Shown here in pieces: positions 38,473 through 47,558 of a stretch of DNA of 64,000 bases. Under the pieces are notes generated by a model. That model was given only the letters and a program-made list of their open reading frames with translations, was not told the DNA's origin and ran no database searches. The stretch comes from Saonia flava (GTDB taxonomy: Bacteria > Bacteroidota > Bacteroidia > Flavobacteriales > Flavobacteriaceae): positions 2,667,062-2,731,061 of the forward strand of contig NZ_JAATJJ010000001.1 of assembly GCF_011927795.1 (NCBI RefSeq), in the 5' to 3' direction. How positions within the stretch are numbered: the stretch's first letter is position 1; each line of letters opens with the position of its first letter. The position numbers and the translations under genes were made by a program.

Positions 38473-39552
38473 ATGTTAGATTATCTGGTAGTGGGATTGG
38501 GCTTAGCTGGAATCTCTTTTTGTGAGACGCTTGAAAAAAATGATAAGACCTTTGTGGTGGTCTCGGATGATTCCCAAAAATCATCAACTGTGGCCGGTGG
38601 CCTTTATAATCCTGTTATACTTAAAAGGTTTACTTCAGCATGGAATGCAGGCGAGCAATTGGATTTTGCTATTCCATTCTACAATGGTTTGGAAAATAGG
38701 TTGGGGGTTCAATTGGATTATAAAGTTCCCGTCCTTAGGAGGTTTGCTTCAATTGAAGAGCAAAACATGTGGTTTGAGGCATCGGACAGAATTGTTTTAA
38801 AGCCTTTTTTGTCAGCTAAGATTGTTTCAAACATAAATTCCAATATAGATGCACCTTTTGGATATGGTGAAGTGTTGGGGACGGGTAGGATAGATACCCA
38901 ATTGTTGCAAGAAAAATATTGGTCTTACTTGGTTGAAAAAAAGAGTTTGGTACACGAATCTTTTCGGTTTTCTGAATTAGAACAACATGGGGATTATGTT
39001 TCTTATCAATCCCTTAAAGCTAGAAGAATTGTATTTGCCACTGGGTATGGCTTAAAAGGAAACTCTTTTTTTAATTATTTGCCACTCAATGGTACAAAAG
39101 GTGAGTTGTTAACCATTAAGGCTCCAAGTTTAAAAGAAGAAAGTGTTGTTAAATCTTCAATATTTATAATCCCTTTGGGAAATGACTTATACAGAGTGGG
39201 TGCCACATACAAATGGAAGGACAAGACCCATACTCCCACCCAAGAGGCCAAAAATGAACTTTTAGAAAAATTGAGTGTTTTTCTAAGATGTGATTATGAG
39301 GTAATAGACCACGTTGCAGGAATTAGACCAACAGTAGTGGACAGGAGACCTTTGGTAGGAAGGCATCCGCAGTACAGAAATATCTATGTGCTCAATGGTT
39401 TTGGTTCAAGGGGAGTTATGATAGGCCCTTGGGCATCGAACAATTTGTATAAGTATGTGGAAACTGGGGAATCATTACCAAAAGAAATGGACATTGACAG
39501 ATTCACAAAGAAATATTTTAAAGATCAGGCTTTTTTCCCTTCTGGGTCATAA
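38473..39552 (+). CDS. FAD-dependent DAO-type oxidoreductase
   Basis: 359 residues of the D-amino-acid oxidase/glycine oxidase fold. The N-terminal dinucleotide-binding motif is VVGLGLAGIS (Gly8, Gly10, Gly13). The GGLYNPVILKR segment follows, and the C-terminal FAD-contact region contains AGIRPTVVDRRPLVG and NGFGSRGVMIGPW. The latter resembles the MnmC/ThiO-like subgroup. The substrate is not determined; an amine or amino acid is likely. The 3' end overlaps the convergent DUF983 gene by 28 bases. Confidence 0.85.
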   Translation: MLDYLVVGLGLAGISFCETLEKNDKTFVVVSDDSQKSSTVAGGLYNPVILKRFTSAWNAGEQLDFAIPFYNGLENRLGVQLDYKVPVLRRFASIEEQNMWFEASDRIVLKPFLSAKIVSNINSNIDAPFGYGEVLGTGRIDTQLLQEKYWSYLVEKKSLVHESFRFSELEQHGDYVSYQSLKARRIVFATGYGLKGNSFFNYLPLNGTKGELLTIKAPSLKEESVVKSSIFIIPLGNDLYRVGATYKWKDKTHTPTQEAKNELLEKLSVFLRCDYEVIDHVAGIRPTVVDRRPLVGRHPQYRNIYVLNGFGSRGVMIGPWASNNLYKYVETGESLPKEMDIDRFTKKYFKDQAFFPSGS

Positions 39553-39926
39553 CCAATAAATAGGTTGATCCAGATATTTCTAGATATTCTTATTATGAAC
39601 GGCATAAAAATAATCATGGTAACAACAATTGCTATGAAAGTAGTTTTTAGTGAAGCTCCTATAAACAATTTGGAAATAATAAAGGCGGCCACGGCAAAAG
39701 CAATTCCCACCCCATAGCTTACATACATGGCTCCATAAAAAAATGAGGGCTCGATCTTGTATTTTGTACTACAATGGGAGCAACGCTCGTGCATTTTTAA
39801 AAGTTTGGAAACATTGTAAGGATTCTTGTTCAGATACATACTTTCTTCTTGACATTTTGGACAAGTTCCTGTTAAAATACTGTAGAGTTTGCTTCCTTTT
39901 TTTAACATTTGCAAAAGTTTTGACAA
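39525..39926 (-). CDS. DUF983 zinc-ribbon membrane protein
   Basis: 133 residues. An N-terminal four-Cys zinc ribbon (Cys22, Cys25, Cys49, Cys52: CPKC and CSHC) is followed by two membrane helices (about 63-85 and 90-112). FYGAMYVSYGVG and IWINLFIGYDPE are typical of DUF983. The function is unknown. It converges on the DAO-type gene with a 28-base coding overlap and is divergent from the ABC-F gene with 46 bases between starts. Confidence 0.85.
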   Translation of the reverse strand: MSKLLQMLKKGSKLYSILTGTCPKCQEESMYLNKNPYNVSKLLKMHERCSHCSTKYKIEPSFFYGAMYVSYGVGIAFAVAAFIISKLFIGASLKTTFIAIVVTMIIFMPFIIRISRNIWINLFIGYDPEGKKA

Positions 39927-39972
39927 AACTACAGTTTCTCGTTAATTTTCATTGTAACAATAGTCACAAAAT

Positions 39973-41889
39973 ATGCTTAATATCCATAACCTTTCTGTTT
40001 CGTTTGGAGGAGAATATTTGTTTGAGGAAATTTCTTTTAGGTTAAATTCTGGGGACCGAGTAGGGCTCATCGGAAAAAATGGAGCGGGAAAGTCCACTTT
40101 GTTGAAATTGCTGTCCAAAGATTCTGCCCCAGACACTGGTGTTATAGCTTCTGATAAAGAGGTTAAGATAGGTTTTCTAAGACAGGATATAGATTTTGTG
40201 CAGGGAAGAACCGTTTTGGAAGAAGCCTACCAAGCATTTGAGGAAATAAAGAAGTTAGAATTACAATTAGATGACATTAACCATCAATTGGTAGAGCGTA
40301 CCGATTATGAAAGTGAAATCTATCATCAACTTATGGTTGATCTTAACGATGTTACACATAGATATGAAATTTTAGGGGGCTATAACTACCAAGGTGATAC
40401 AGAGAAAATTTTGCAGGGATTGGGTTTTTCACGCATGGATTTTGATAATAAAACCGACACTTTTTCTGGAGGCTGGCGAATGCGAATAGAACTTGCCAAG
40501 TTGTTGCTACAAAATAATGATGTTCTATTATTAGATGAACCTACTAATCATTTAGATATAGAATCCATTATTTGGCTAGAACAATTTCTAAAGAATTATG
40601 CAGGAGCAGTGGTGATTGTTTCCCATGATAAAATGTTTTTGGACAATGTAACCAATCGTACGATTGAGATTTCCTTGGGTAGAATATATGACTACAACAA
40701 ACCTTATTCAAAATACCTGGTTTTGAGAAGTGAAATGAAGGAGCAGCAACTAAATGCACAAAAGAATCAGCAAAAAGAAATTCAGCAAGCTGAAAGGCTG
40801 ATTGAAAAGTTTAGGGCAAAGTCTACCAAAGCTTCTATGGCACAATCACTTATCAAGAAATTGGATAAAATAGAACGTATTGAGGTTGATGAGGATGACA
40901 ACAGTGTAATGAACTTACGATTTCCAATTTCCATTACCCCTGGAAAAATAATTGTTGAGATGGAGGAGCTTTCCAAAAGCTACGGAGATAAGCATGTGTT
41001 AAATGGTATTAATCTACTTATAGAAAGAGATAGTAAAACTGCTTTTGTGGGCCAGAATGGGCAAGGGAAATCTACTTTGGCAAAGATAATGGTTGGCGAT
41101 TTAGATTTTGGAGGACATCTTAAATTGGGTCACAATGTTCAAATAGGATATTTTGCCCAAAACCAGGCGGAATATTTGGAAGGCAACAAAACCATATTGG
41201 ATACCATGATAGATGCCGCTAACGAGAAAAATAGAAGTAAGGTCAGGGATATTTTGGGCTCATTTCTTTTTAGGGGGGATGATGTGGAGAAATATGTAAA
41301 AGTTTTATCGGGTGGAGAGCGCAATAGGTTGGCATTGGCCAAAATGCTCTTGCAACCTTTCAATGTCCTTGTCATGGATGAGCCCACCAACCATTTGGAT
41401 ATAAAATCTAAAAATGTTTTAAAACAGGCATTAATCAATTTTGAAGGCACACTAATATTGGTTTCACATGATAGGGATTTCTTGCAGGGTCTAACCAATA
41501 AAGTATATGAGTTTAAGGATAGAAAAATAAAAGAATATTTAGGTGATATTAACTTTTATTTGGAACAAAGAAAAGTTGAGGATTTTAGGGCCATTGAAAA
41601 AAAAGACGATGACGGCGGAAAGGCCAAACAAAAAAACAAACCAAAGGATACCAGTTACCAAGATGCTAAGGCGTTAAAGTCTTTAAAAAATAAACTAAGC
41701 ACTATAGAAAGTAAGATTTCTTCCTTGGAAAAGGAAATAGGGAAAATAGACCATGAACTATTAATGGATTATGATAGCACCATAGCCAAGCCCAATTTCT
41801 TTGATGGTTATCAAAAAAAGAAGAAAACCTTGGAGGAATTAATGGAGAATTGGGAAAAAATCACATTGGATTTAGAAAATTACTCATAG
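39973..41889 (+). CDS. ABC-F family ATPase (ribosome-associated type)
   Basis: 638 residues with two ABC domains and no membrane segment. Domain 1 has Walker A GKNGAGKST, signature FSGGW and Walker B LLLDEPTNHLD. A charged helical linker follows (about 235-300). Domain 2 has Walker A GQNGQGKST, signature LSGGE and Walker B VMDEPTNHLD. The C-terminus (about 555-638) is a coiled coil, as in Uup/YheS-like members. ABC-F proteins bind the ribosomal E site and relieve stalled translation. The exact subfamily is not certain. A short A/T-rich gap separates it from the LRR gene promoter. Confidence 0.94.
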   Translation: MLNIHNLSVSFGGEYLFEEISFRLNSGDRVGLIGKNGAGKSTLLKLLSKDSAPDTGVIASDKEVKIGFLRQDIDFVQGRTVLEEAYQAFEEIKKLELQLDDINHQLVERTDYESEIYHQLMVDLNDVTHRYEILGGYNYQGDTEKILQGLGFSRMDFDNKTDTFSGGWRMRIELAKLLLQNNDVLLLDEPTNHLDIESIIWLEQFLKNYAGAVVIVSHDKMFLDNVTNRTIEISLGRIYDYNKPYSKYLVLRSEMKEQQLNAQKNQQKEIQQAERLIEKFRAKSTKASMAQSLIKKLDKIERIEVDEDDNSVMNLRFPISITPGKIIVEMEELSKSYGDKHVLNGINLLIERDSKTAFVGQNGQGKSTLAKIMVGDLDFGGHLKLGHNVQIGYFAQNQAEYLEGNKTILDTMIDAANEKNRSKVRDILGSFLFRGDDVEKYVKVLSGGERNRLALAKMLLQPFNVLVMDEPTNHLDIKSKNVLKQALINFEGTLILVSHDRDFLQGLTNKVYEFKDRKIKEYLGDINFYLEQRKVEDFRAIEKKDDDGGKAKQKNKPKDTSYQDAKALKSLKNKLSTIESKISSLEKEIGKIDHELLMDYDSTIAKPNFFDGYQKKKKTLEELMENWEKITLDLENYS

Positions 41890-41983
41890 ACTTCTTTTTT
41901 TAACATACACCTAAAGGCTCTACACAACAGCTTTCTACATTTTCACAACAAAATTGGCCTGTTTGCTGCTGTTCAACGACTAT

Positions 41984-42016
41984 TTTGGTATGTATAAGCT
42001 AATATTGTTAAATTTG
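41984..42016 (+). promoter_or_regulatory. Bacteroidota promoter for the LRR gene (TTTG, 21-base spacer, TAAATTTG)
   Basis: TTTG at 41984-41987 and an exact TAnnTTTG box (TAAATTTG, 42009-42016) with 21 bases between, within the spacing described for flavobacterial promoters. It gives a leader of about 60 bases before the ATG at 42080. The best-supported promoter in the window. Confidence 0.55.
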
Positions 42017-42079
42017 TAGGACAAATCCTATAAATGTAAGATTTGATGTAATTTATCATTATCCCAAAATAATATAATA

Positions 42080-42958
42080 ATGAAAAAAATTCTACCAATT
42101 CTAGCTATAATTTTAGTTGCAGGGCAGCTTGTTTTTGCCAATGTTTCCAGTAAGGAAAGAAGCGCATTATTGGATCTTTATAATGATACCAATGGTGCAG
42201 AGTGGGTTAATAAATGGGACTTAAGTGCTCCAGTGACCGAATGGTATGGGGTAAAAGTGATTGATGGTCATGTAGTGGAAATTAACTTGTTTAGAAACAA
42301 CCTTAGTGGAGTCATTCCAAAAAGTATAAAAAAACTTAAAAATTTATCTCACCTTAATTTGGCATTCAATAATTTGGCAGGAGAATTTCCTAAAGAATTA
42401 TCAGATTTGGAACAATTAAAAGTTTTAAAACTGGAAATGAACAGGTTAAAAGGTGTTATTCCCGATGAAATAGGAAGTTTAAAAAATTTAGAAGAGTTGT
42501 CTCTTTTTAATAATTTTTTAAATGGAAGCATTCCAGAAAGTATTGGGGATATAAAAAACTTAAAGGTACTTAATCTCTCTAGTAATAATTTAAAAGGAGA
42601 AATACCGGAATCCTTGGGTAACCTTACAATGTTAAAAAGTCTTGGCCTTTTTGAAAATACTCTAGAAGGGTCTATTCCATCAACATTGGGCAATTTGGCC
42701 CAATTAAAGGAGCTGGTTTTGGCCAACAATAATCTAGGAGGTGAAATTCCAAAAGAATTTGGCCAATTGGCAAGTTTGGAAATCCTTCAAATCCAAAACA
42801 ATAAGTTTAATTCTTATAAAAGTTTGGAAATGATGAACACTAAACAATTTTTAGTTTTCGATTATGACAAAGAAGATGTCAGATTGGATTTTAAGGACAT
42901 GGATTTCAGCAAAACAAGAATGGCTGACACAAAATTTGAAGAAGATAGAGATAATTAG
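42080..42958 (+). CDS. Secreted leucine-rich-repeat protein (plant-type LRR)
   Basis: 292 residues with a signal peptide (to about FVFA). A short capping region with LLDLYNDTNGAEW and the WYGVKV segment is followed by about seven repeats of 24 residues of the form L-x-x-LNL-x-x-N-x-L-x-G-x-IP (about 75-245). This is the plant-specific/BspA-unlike LRR subtype. The end (250-292) is acidic and lacks a recognisable type IX sorting domain. Probably a periplasmic or surface binding protein; the ligand is unknown. It is a single gene with its own promoter and terminator. Confidence 0.88.
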   Translation: MKKILPILAIILVAGQLVFANVSSKERSALLDLYNDTNGAEWVNKWDLSAPVTEWYGVKVIDGHVVEINLFRNNLSGVIPKSIKKLKNLSHLNLAFNNLAGEFPKELSDLEQLKVLKLEMNRLKGVIPDEIGSLKNLEELSLFNNFLNGSIPESIGDIKNLKVLNLSSNNLKGEIPESLGNLTMLKSLGLFENTLEGSIPSTLGNLAQLKELVLANNNLGGEIPKEFGQLASLEILQIQNNKFNSYKSLEMMNTKQFLVFDYDKEDVRLDFKDMDFSKTRMADTKFEEDRDN

Positions 42959-42985
42959 TAATTTTTTATTAGTTAGTTTGAATTT

Positions 42986-43014
42986 AAAAGGATGTCCAAT
43001 GGCATCCTTTTTTG
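42986..43014 (+). terminator. Rho-independent terminator after the LRR gene
   Basis: Stem AAAGGATG / CATCCTTT with an eight-base loop (TCCAATGG) followed by a T run, about 30 bases after the stop. Confidence 0.85.
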
Positions 43015-43072
43015 TTTTAAATACTCTGTTATATTTAAGATATATTTAACAAGGCGGGCTTAAACTAATAGA

Positions 43073-43080
43073 TAGTTTTG
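43073..43080 (+). promoter_or_regulatory. Candidate -7 box (TAGTTTTG) for the RND efflux operon
   Basis: Exact TAnnTTTG, 31 bases before the adaptor gene's ATG. No clear -33 TTG at standard spacing. Confidence 0.38.
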
Positions 43081-43111
43081 CAATCTAAATACCAATCTAT
43101 TCTATCCTTTT

Positions 43112-44260
43112 ATGAATCTCAGGAAAATTATTTTATCAATTTTAGGAGTCTTATTGATTATTGCTGCAATATATGCAGCTGGCCTAATTGTCAAAAGTAA
43201 AAAAGTACCGAAAGCTAGGCCAAATAAAGTAGTAAAGACAGTCTTTGTCGATACTGTGCAAAATGGTGTAGTCCCCATTATTGTGTCTGCTAATGGTAAT
43301 TTGGTTGCAAAACAAAGAATGGAACTTTTTGCTGAGGTACAAGGTGTTTTTAGAAGAGGAAATAAACTCTTTAAAACGGGACAGGAGTATAGGGCAGGAG
43401 AAAGGTTAATAGGGATTGATGCTTCGGAATATTATGCCAGTGTACAATCGGCCAAAAGCAATTTATATAATTTGATTACTTCAATAATGCCAGACTTACG
43501 TTTGGACTATCCAGATGTTTTTCCAAAGTGGGAGGGGTATTTAAGAAGCTTTGATATTAACAAGAGTACCCCACCTTTACCAGAAATGACTTCGGAAAAG
43601 GAACAATTCTTTATATCAGGACGCGGTATTTTAACCAACTACTACAATGTTAAAAACTTAGAACAACGTCTTTCTAAGTATACAATAACAGCTCCATATA
43701 GCGGTGTTCTTACCGAGGCTTTAGTAACGGAAGGCACTCTGGTGCGTTCTGGTCAAAAACTTGGTGAGTTTATAAATACTGGAGTTTATGAATTAGAAGT
43801 GGCGGTTAGTAAAATACATGGAGAGCTTCTCAAAGTTGGGAAGGCCGTAGAGCTGATCAATTTGGATAGAACAAAAACTTATACGGGAAAGGTAGCTCGT
43901 ATTAATGGTAGGGTGGACCAAGCTTCCCAAACAATAACTGCTTTTATTGAGGTAATAGATGATGAGTTAAAAGAAGGTATGTATATGGAAGCAAACCTTA
44001 ATGCCAAAGAAGAAACCGATGCCATAGAGATTGATAGAGGGCTGCTATTGGAAAGCCAGCAGATTTTTGTGGTTAGGGATTCCATTTTGGACGTAATAGA
44101 TGTAAGACCTGTTTTCTTTTCAGATAAAAAGGTTGTGCTAAAAAATGTTCCCGATGGTATTACAATTGTAGAAAAACCTGTTGTTGGTGCCTATGCGGGA
44201 ATGCTAGTTAAAGTTTTTGATGAAAAAGGAACTACTGAACAAACCAAGGCTATAGAATAA
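43112..44260 (+). CDS. RND efflux periplasmic adaptor (HlyD/MFP family)
   Basis: 382 residues. An N-terminal membrane anchor (about 5-28) without a lipobox, then a barrel-sandwich/lipoyl domain in two halves around a helical hairpin. The second half carries KYTITAPYSGVLTEALVTEGTLVRSGQKLG. A beta-barrel domain follows, with GKVARINGRVDQASQTITAFIEV. It links the inner-membrane pump to a TolC-type channel. Its stop overlaps the pump gene start by one base (TAATG). The substrate is not predictable. Confidence 0.94.
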   Translation: MNLRKIILSILGVLLIIAAIYAAGLIVKSKKVPKARPNKVVKTVFVDTVQNGVVPIIVSANGNLVAKQRMELFAEVQGVFRRGNKLFKTGQEYRAGERLIGIDASEYYASVQSAKSNLYNLITSIMPDLRLDYPDVFPKWEGYLRSFDINKSTPPLPEMTSEKEQFFISGRGILTNYYNVKNLEQRLSKYTITAPYSGVLTEALVTEGTLVRSGQKLGEFINTGVYELEVAVSKIHGELLKVGKAVELINLDRTKTYTGKVARINGRVDQASQTITAFIEVIDDELKEGMYMEANLNAKEETDAIEIDRGLLLESQQIFVVRDSILDVIDVRPVFFSDKKVVLKNVPDGITIVEKPVVGAYAGMLVKVFDEKGTTEQTKAIE

Positions 44261-47200
44261 TGAGAAAGATCATATCCTATTTTATTAAGTACCATGTTGC
44301 GGTCAACGTTATTATTATTGCGTTTTTTATTTTTGGTATTGTTGGTGCCTACACCTTAAAATCTTCTTTTTTCCCACTTTCAGATTCCAAAAATATTTCT
44401 GTAAGTATTACATATCCTGGGGCCTCCCCTCAGGAGGTTGAAGAAGGTATAGTGCTTCAAATAGAGGATAATTTAAAAGGTTTGGTAGGTGTTGATCGTG
44501 TTACATCTACTTCTAGGGAGAATAGTGGCAATATCAATGTAGAGATAGAGAAGGGCAGGGACATAGATTTTATGCTTCTTCAAGTAAAAAATGCAGTGGA
44601 TAGAGTGCCCTCATTTCCAACGGGAATGGAACCCTTGGTAGTGTCTAAATTAGAGGCTGTAAGACAGACCATAAGTTTTGCAATCAGTGGAGAAGGTATT
44701 CCCTTGGCAACCTTAAAACAGATAGGTAGACAAATAGAGAATGAACTTAGGGCAATAGAGGGTATTTCGCAGATAAGTATGTCTGGTTATCCCCAGGAAG
44801 AAATTGAAATTGCTGTTAATGAAAATAGCCTATTAGCTTATAATGTTTCTTTTTCCGAAGTGGCACAAGCAGTGAACAATGCCAATATACTGGTTACTGG
44901 AGGCAATATCAAAACTAATGAAGAAGAGTATTTAATTAGGGCCAATAATAGGAGTTATTACGGAGATGAACTATCGAATGTAATTGTCAGGTCAGATGCT
45001 TCGGGTAAAACGATTAGACTTAAGGATGTTGCCGTTGTAAGGGATAGATTTTCGGAAACACCAAATGCTTCTTATTTTAATGGAGAACTCTCTGTGAATG
45101 CCACAATCACCAGTACCAATACTGAGGATTTGATTTCTGCCGCCGATAAGGTGAAAGTGTATATCGAAGAATTTAACCAAAAGCACAATAATGTTCACCT
45201 GAGCATTGTGAACGATCTTTCCAAAGTGTTGAACCAACGAACTCAATTGTTAACAGAAAATGCGGTAGTTGGGATGATATTGGTACTTATCTTTTTATCT
45301 CTTTTCCTGAATACTAGATTGGCTTTTTGGGTGGCTTTTGGTCTCCCTGTGGCTTTTTTGGGAATGTTTGTTTTTGCTCCACTATTTAATGTTACTATTA
45401 ATGTATTATCTCTTTTCGGGATGATAATTGTAATTGGGATTCTGGTTGATGATGGTATAGTAATAGCAGAAAATATCTATCAGCATTATGAAAAAGGGAA
45501 AACTCCTGTACAGGCTGCAATAGATGGTACAATGGAGGTTATTCCCCCTATTGTATCTGCCATTATAACAACGGTATTGGCATTCTCGATTTTCTTCTTT
45601 TTGGACGGAAGAATCGGAGAGTTTTTCTCTGAAGTTTCAGTAATTGTAATTCTTACCTTGGTTGTTTCTTTAGTTGAGGCACTAATAATTTTGCCTGCGC
45701 ATTTGGCCCATTCAAAGGCTCTTCATTCAATGCAGCATACACCAAAGAAAGGAATCGCAAAAGTTTTCTTAAAGTTAAGGATAATCAATGCGGTGGGTGA
45801 TCGTATGATGAACTGGATGAGAGATAGGTTGTACAGTCCGGCATTAAAGTTTGCTTTGCGGTATAAAATATTGACGTTTGCTTTTTTTGTAATGGCGCTA
45901 ATACTCACATTTGGTTCTATTGGGGGCGGCATTGTTAGAACTGCTTTTTTTCCAAGAATTGCTAGTGATAGAATTGCCGTAGAATTGTCCATGCCCAATG
46001 GTACTAATGAGAAAATTACAGATTCCATTATAAGTTTGATTTATGATAAAGCCGAAATCGTGAATCAGGAAATGACGGATAAGTACTTGCAGGGTACAGA
46101 TAAGATGTTGTTTGAAAATGTTATAAAGAATTTAGGGCCAGGTTCTTCTTCTGCAACATTGGTCATTAATATGCTTCCAGGCGAGGAAAGACCAGACGCC
46201 ATTCGTTCAGATATGGTATCCAATAGATTGCAAGAATTGGTGGGGCCTGTAATTGGTGTGGAAAGTCTTATATATGGTTCAGGAGGAAATTTTGGAGGTA
46301 GTCCAGTTTCAGTTTCGCTTTTGGGAAGTAATATAGGGGAGTTAAAAGCAGCCAAAGCCGAACTTAAGTCGGTTATGGAGAATAATTCATTATTGAAAGA
46401 TGTTGAGGATAATGATCCTGCCGGTATAAAGGAGATAAGACTAGAATTAAAAGAAAATGCCTATGCCCTAGGGCTTAATTTAAGAAATATCATGTCTCAG
46501 GTACGTGCCGGTTTTTTTGGAGCTCAGGCACAACGTTTTCAACGTGGACAGGATGAGATTAGGGTATGGGTGCGGTATGATAGGGAGAATAGGTCCTCCA
46601 TAACGGATTTGGATGAGATGCGTATTGTTACCCCTAGTGGAAGTAGGGTTCCCTTAAATGAAATAGCCAATTATTCAATTGAAAGGGGAGATGTGGCTAT
46701 CAATCATTTGGATGGGAGAAGGGAAATACAGATTTCTGCCGATATTAAAGATGTAGAGACTACAAGTTCTACGGATATTATGACTGATATTCGGACAAAT
46801 GTAATGCCTGCAATACAATCAAGATATCCTACGGTCTCCGCATCTTATGAAGGACAAAACCGTGAAGCGGGCAAGCTCATGAAGTCTTTAAAGTTTGCTG
46901 GTCTTACTGTGTTGTTTTTAATTTATGTAACCATTGCCTTTACTTTTAGAAGTTTTAGTCAACCACTTATGTTGTTATTATTGGTGCCTTTTAGTTTAAC
47001 AGCGGTTGCGTGGGGTCATTGGATTCATGGTTTTCCAATCAACATACTTTCTATGTTGGGCATTATTGCCCTGATTGGTATTATGGTCAATGATGGCTTG
47101 GTTTTAATAGGCAAGTTCAATAGTAATTTGCGGGAAGGAATGAAGTTTGATAATGCTATTTATGAAGCGGGTCGTGCACGTTTCAGGGCCATATTCTTAA

Positions 47201-47544
47201 CATCAATAACTACAATTGCAGGTTTGGCCCCATTACTTTTGGAGAAAAGTAGACAAGCCCAGTTTTTAAAACCTATGGCCATTGCCATTGCCTATGGTAT
47301 TGGTTTTGCAACCATATTAACATTGTTAATGTTGCCTTTGTTCCTATCCTTTAGCAATAAGGCAAAAGTTGTTGCAAAATGGTTAAAAACAGGAGATAAA
47401 GTAACAAAAGAAGAAGTAGAGAGAGCTATTAAGGAGCAAAATGAGGAACTGCATATGAAAGAGGAATTGCCACATAAATTAAACGGAGTACAGGAGTTAT
47501 CCTCTAGTGTGGAGGAGAGCAATGCTGATGTGTCCCAAGTTTAA
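44260..47544 (+). CDS. RND family efflux permease (AcrB-like)
   Basis: 1094 residues with the duplicated RND layout: a membrane helix at the N-terminus, a porter loop, six helices, then the same again. Motifs include SITYPGASPQEVEEGI near the start, and GMIIVIGILVDDGIVIAENI with the proton-relay Asp pair in the fourth helix. The second-half counterpart is GIIALIGIMVNDGLVL. A Glu/Lys-rich C-terminal tail (about 1050-1094) is unusual in length. It pumps drugs, metals or lipids outward using proton flow; HAE-type drug pumps are the nearest class. Middle gene of the adaptor-pump-channel operon. Confidence 0.96.
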   Translation: MRKIISYFIKYHVAVNVIIIAFFIFGIVGAYTLKSSFFPLSDSKNISVSITYPGASPQEVEEGIVLQIEDNLKGLVGVDRVTSTSRENSGNINVEIEKGRDIDFMLLQVKNAVDRVPSFPTGMEPLVVSKLEAVRQTISFAISGEGIPLATLKQIGRQIENELRAIEGISQISMSGYPQEEIEIAVNENSLLAYNVSFSEVAQAVNNANILVTGGNIKTNEEEYLIRANNRSYYGDELSNVIVRSDASGKTIRLKDVAVVRDRFSETPNASYFNGELSVNATITSTNTEDLISAADKVKVYIEEFNQKHNNVHLSIVNDLSKVLNQRTQLLTENAVVGMILVLIFLSLFLNTRLAFWVAFGLPVAFLGMFVFAPLFNVTINVLSLFGMIIVIGILVDDGIVIAENIYQHYEKGKTPVQAAIDGTMEVIPPIVSAIITTVLAFSIFFFLDGRIGEFFSEVSVIVILTLVVSLVEALIILPAHLAHSKALHSMQHTPKKGIAKVFLKLRIINAVGDRMMNWMRDRLYSPALKFALRYKILTFAFFVMALILTFGSIGGGIVRTAFFPRIASDRIAVELSMPNGTNEKITDSIISLIYDKAEIVNQEMTDKYLQGTDKMLFENVIKNLGPGSSSATLVINMLPGEERPDAIRSDMVSNRLQELVGPVIGVESLIYGSGGNFGGSPVSVSLLGSNIGELKAAKAELKSVMENNSLLKDVEDNDPAGIKEIRLELKENAYALGLNLRNIMSQVRAGFFGAQAQRFQRGQDEIRVWVRYDRENRSSITDLDEMRIVTPSGSRVPLNEIANYSIERGDVAINHLDGRREIQISADIKDVETTSSTDIMTDIRTNVMPAIQSRYPTVSASYEGQNREAGKLMKSLKFAGLTVLFLIYVTIAFTFRSFSQPLMLLLLVPFSLTAVAWGHWIHGFPINILSMLGIIALIGIMVNDGLVLIGKFNSNLREGMKFDNAIYEAGRARFRAIFLTSITTIAGLAPLLLEKSRQAQFLKPMAIAIAYGIGFATILTLLMLPLFLSFSNKAKVVAKWLKTGDKVTKEEVERAIKEQNEELHMKEELPHKLNGVQELSSSVEESNADVSQV

Positions 47545-47558
47545 GAAGATAAAGAATA

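Noticed and set aside
41903-42000. Minus-strand stretch reading as a Cys-rich peptide (QFCCENVESCCVEPLGVC) between the ABC-F and LRR genes
   Set aside because: No start codon lies in frame after the preceding stop, it is only about 30 codons, and it overlaps the LRR promoter. It could be a relic, but I cannot support it as a gene.
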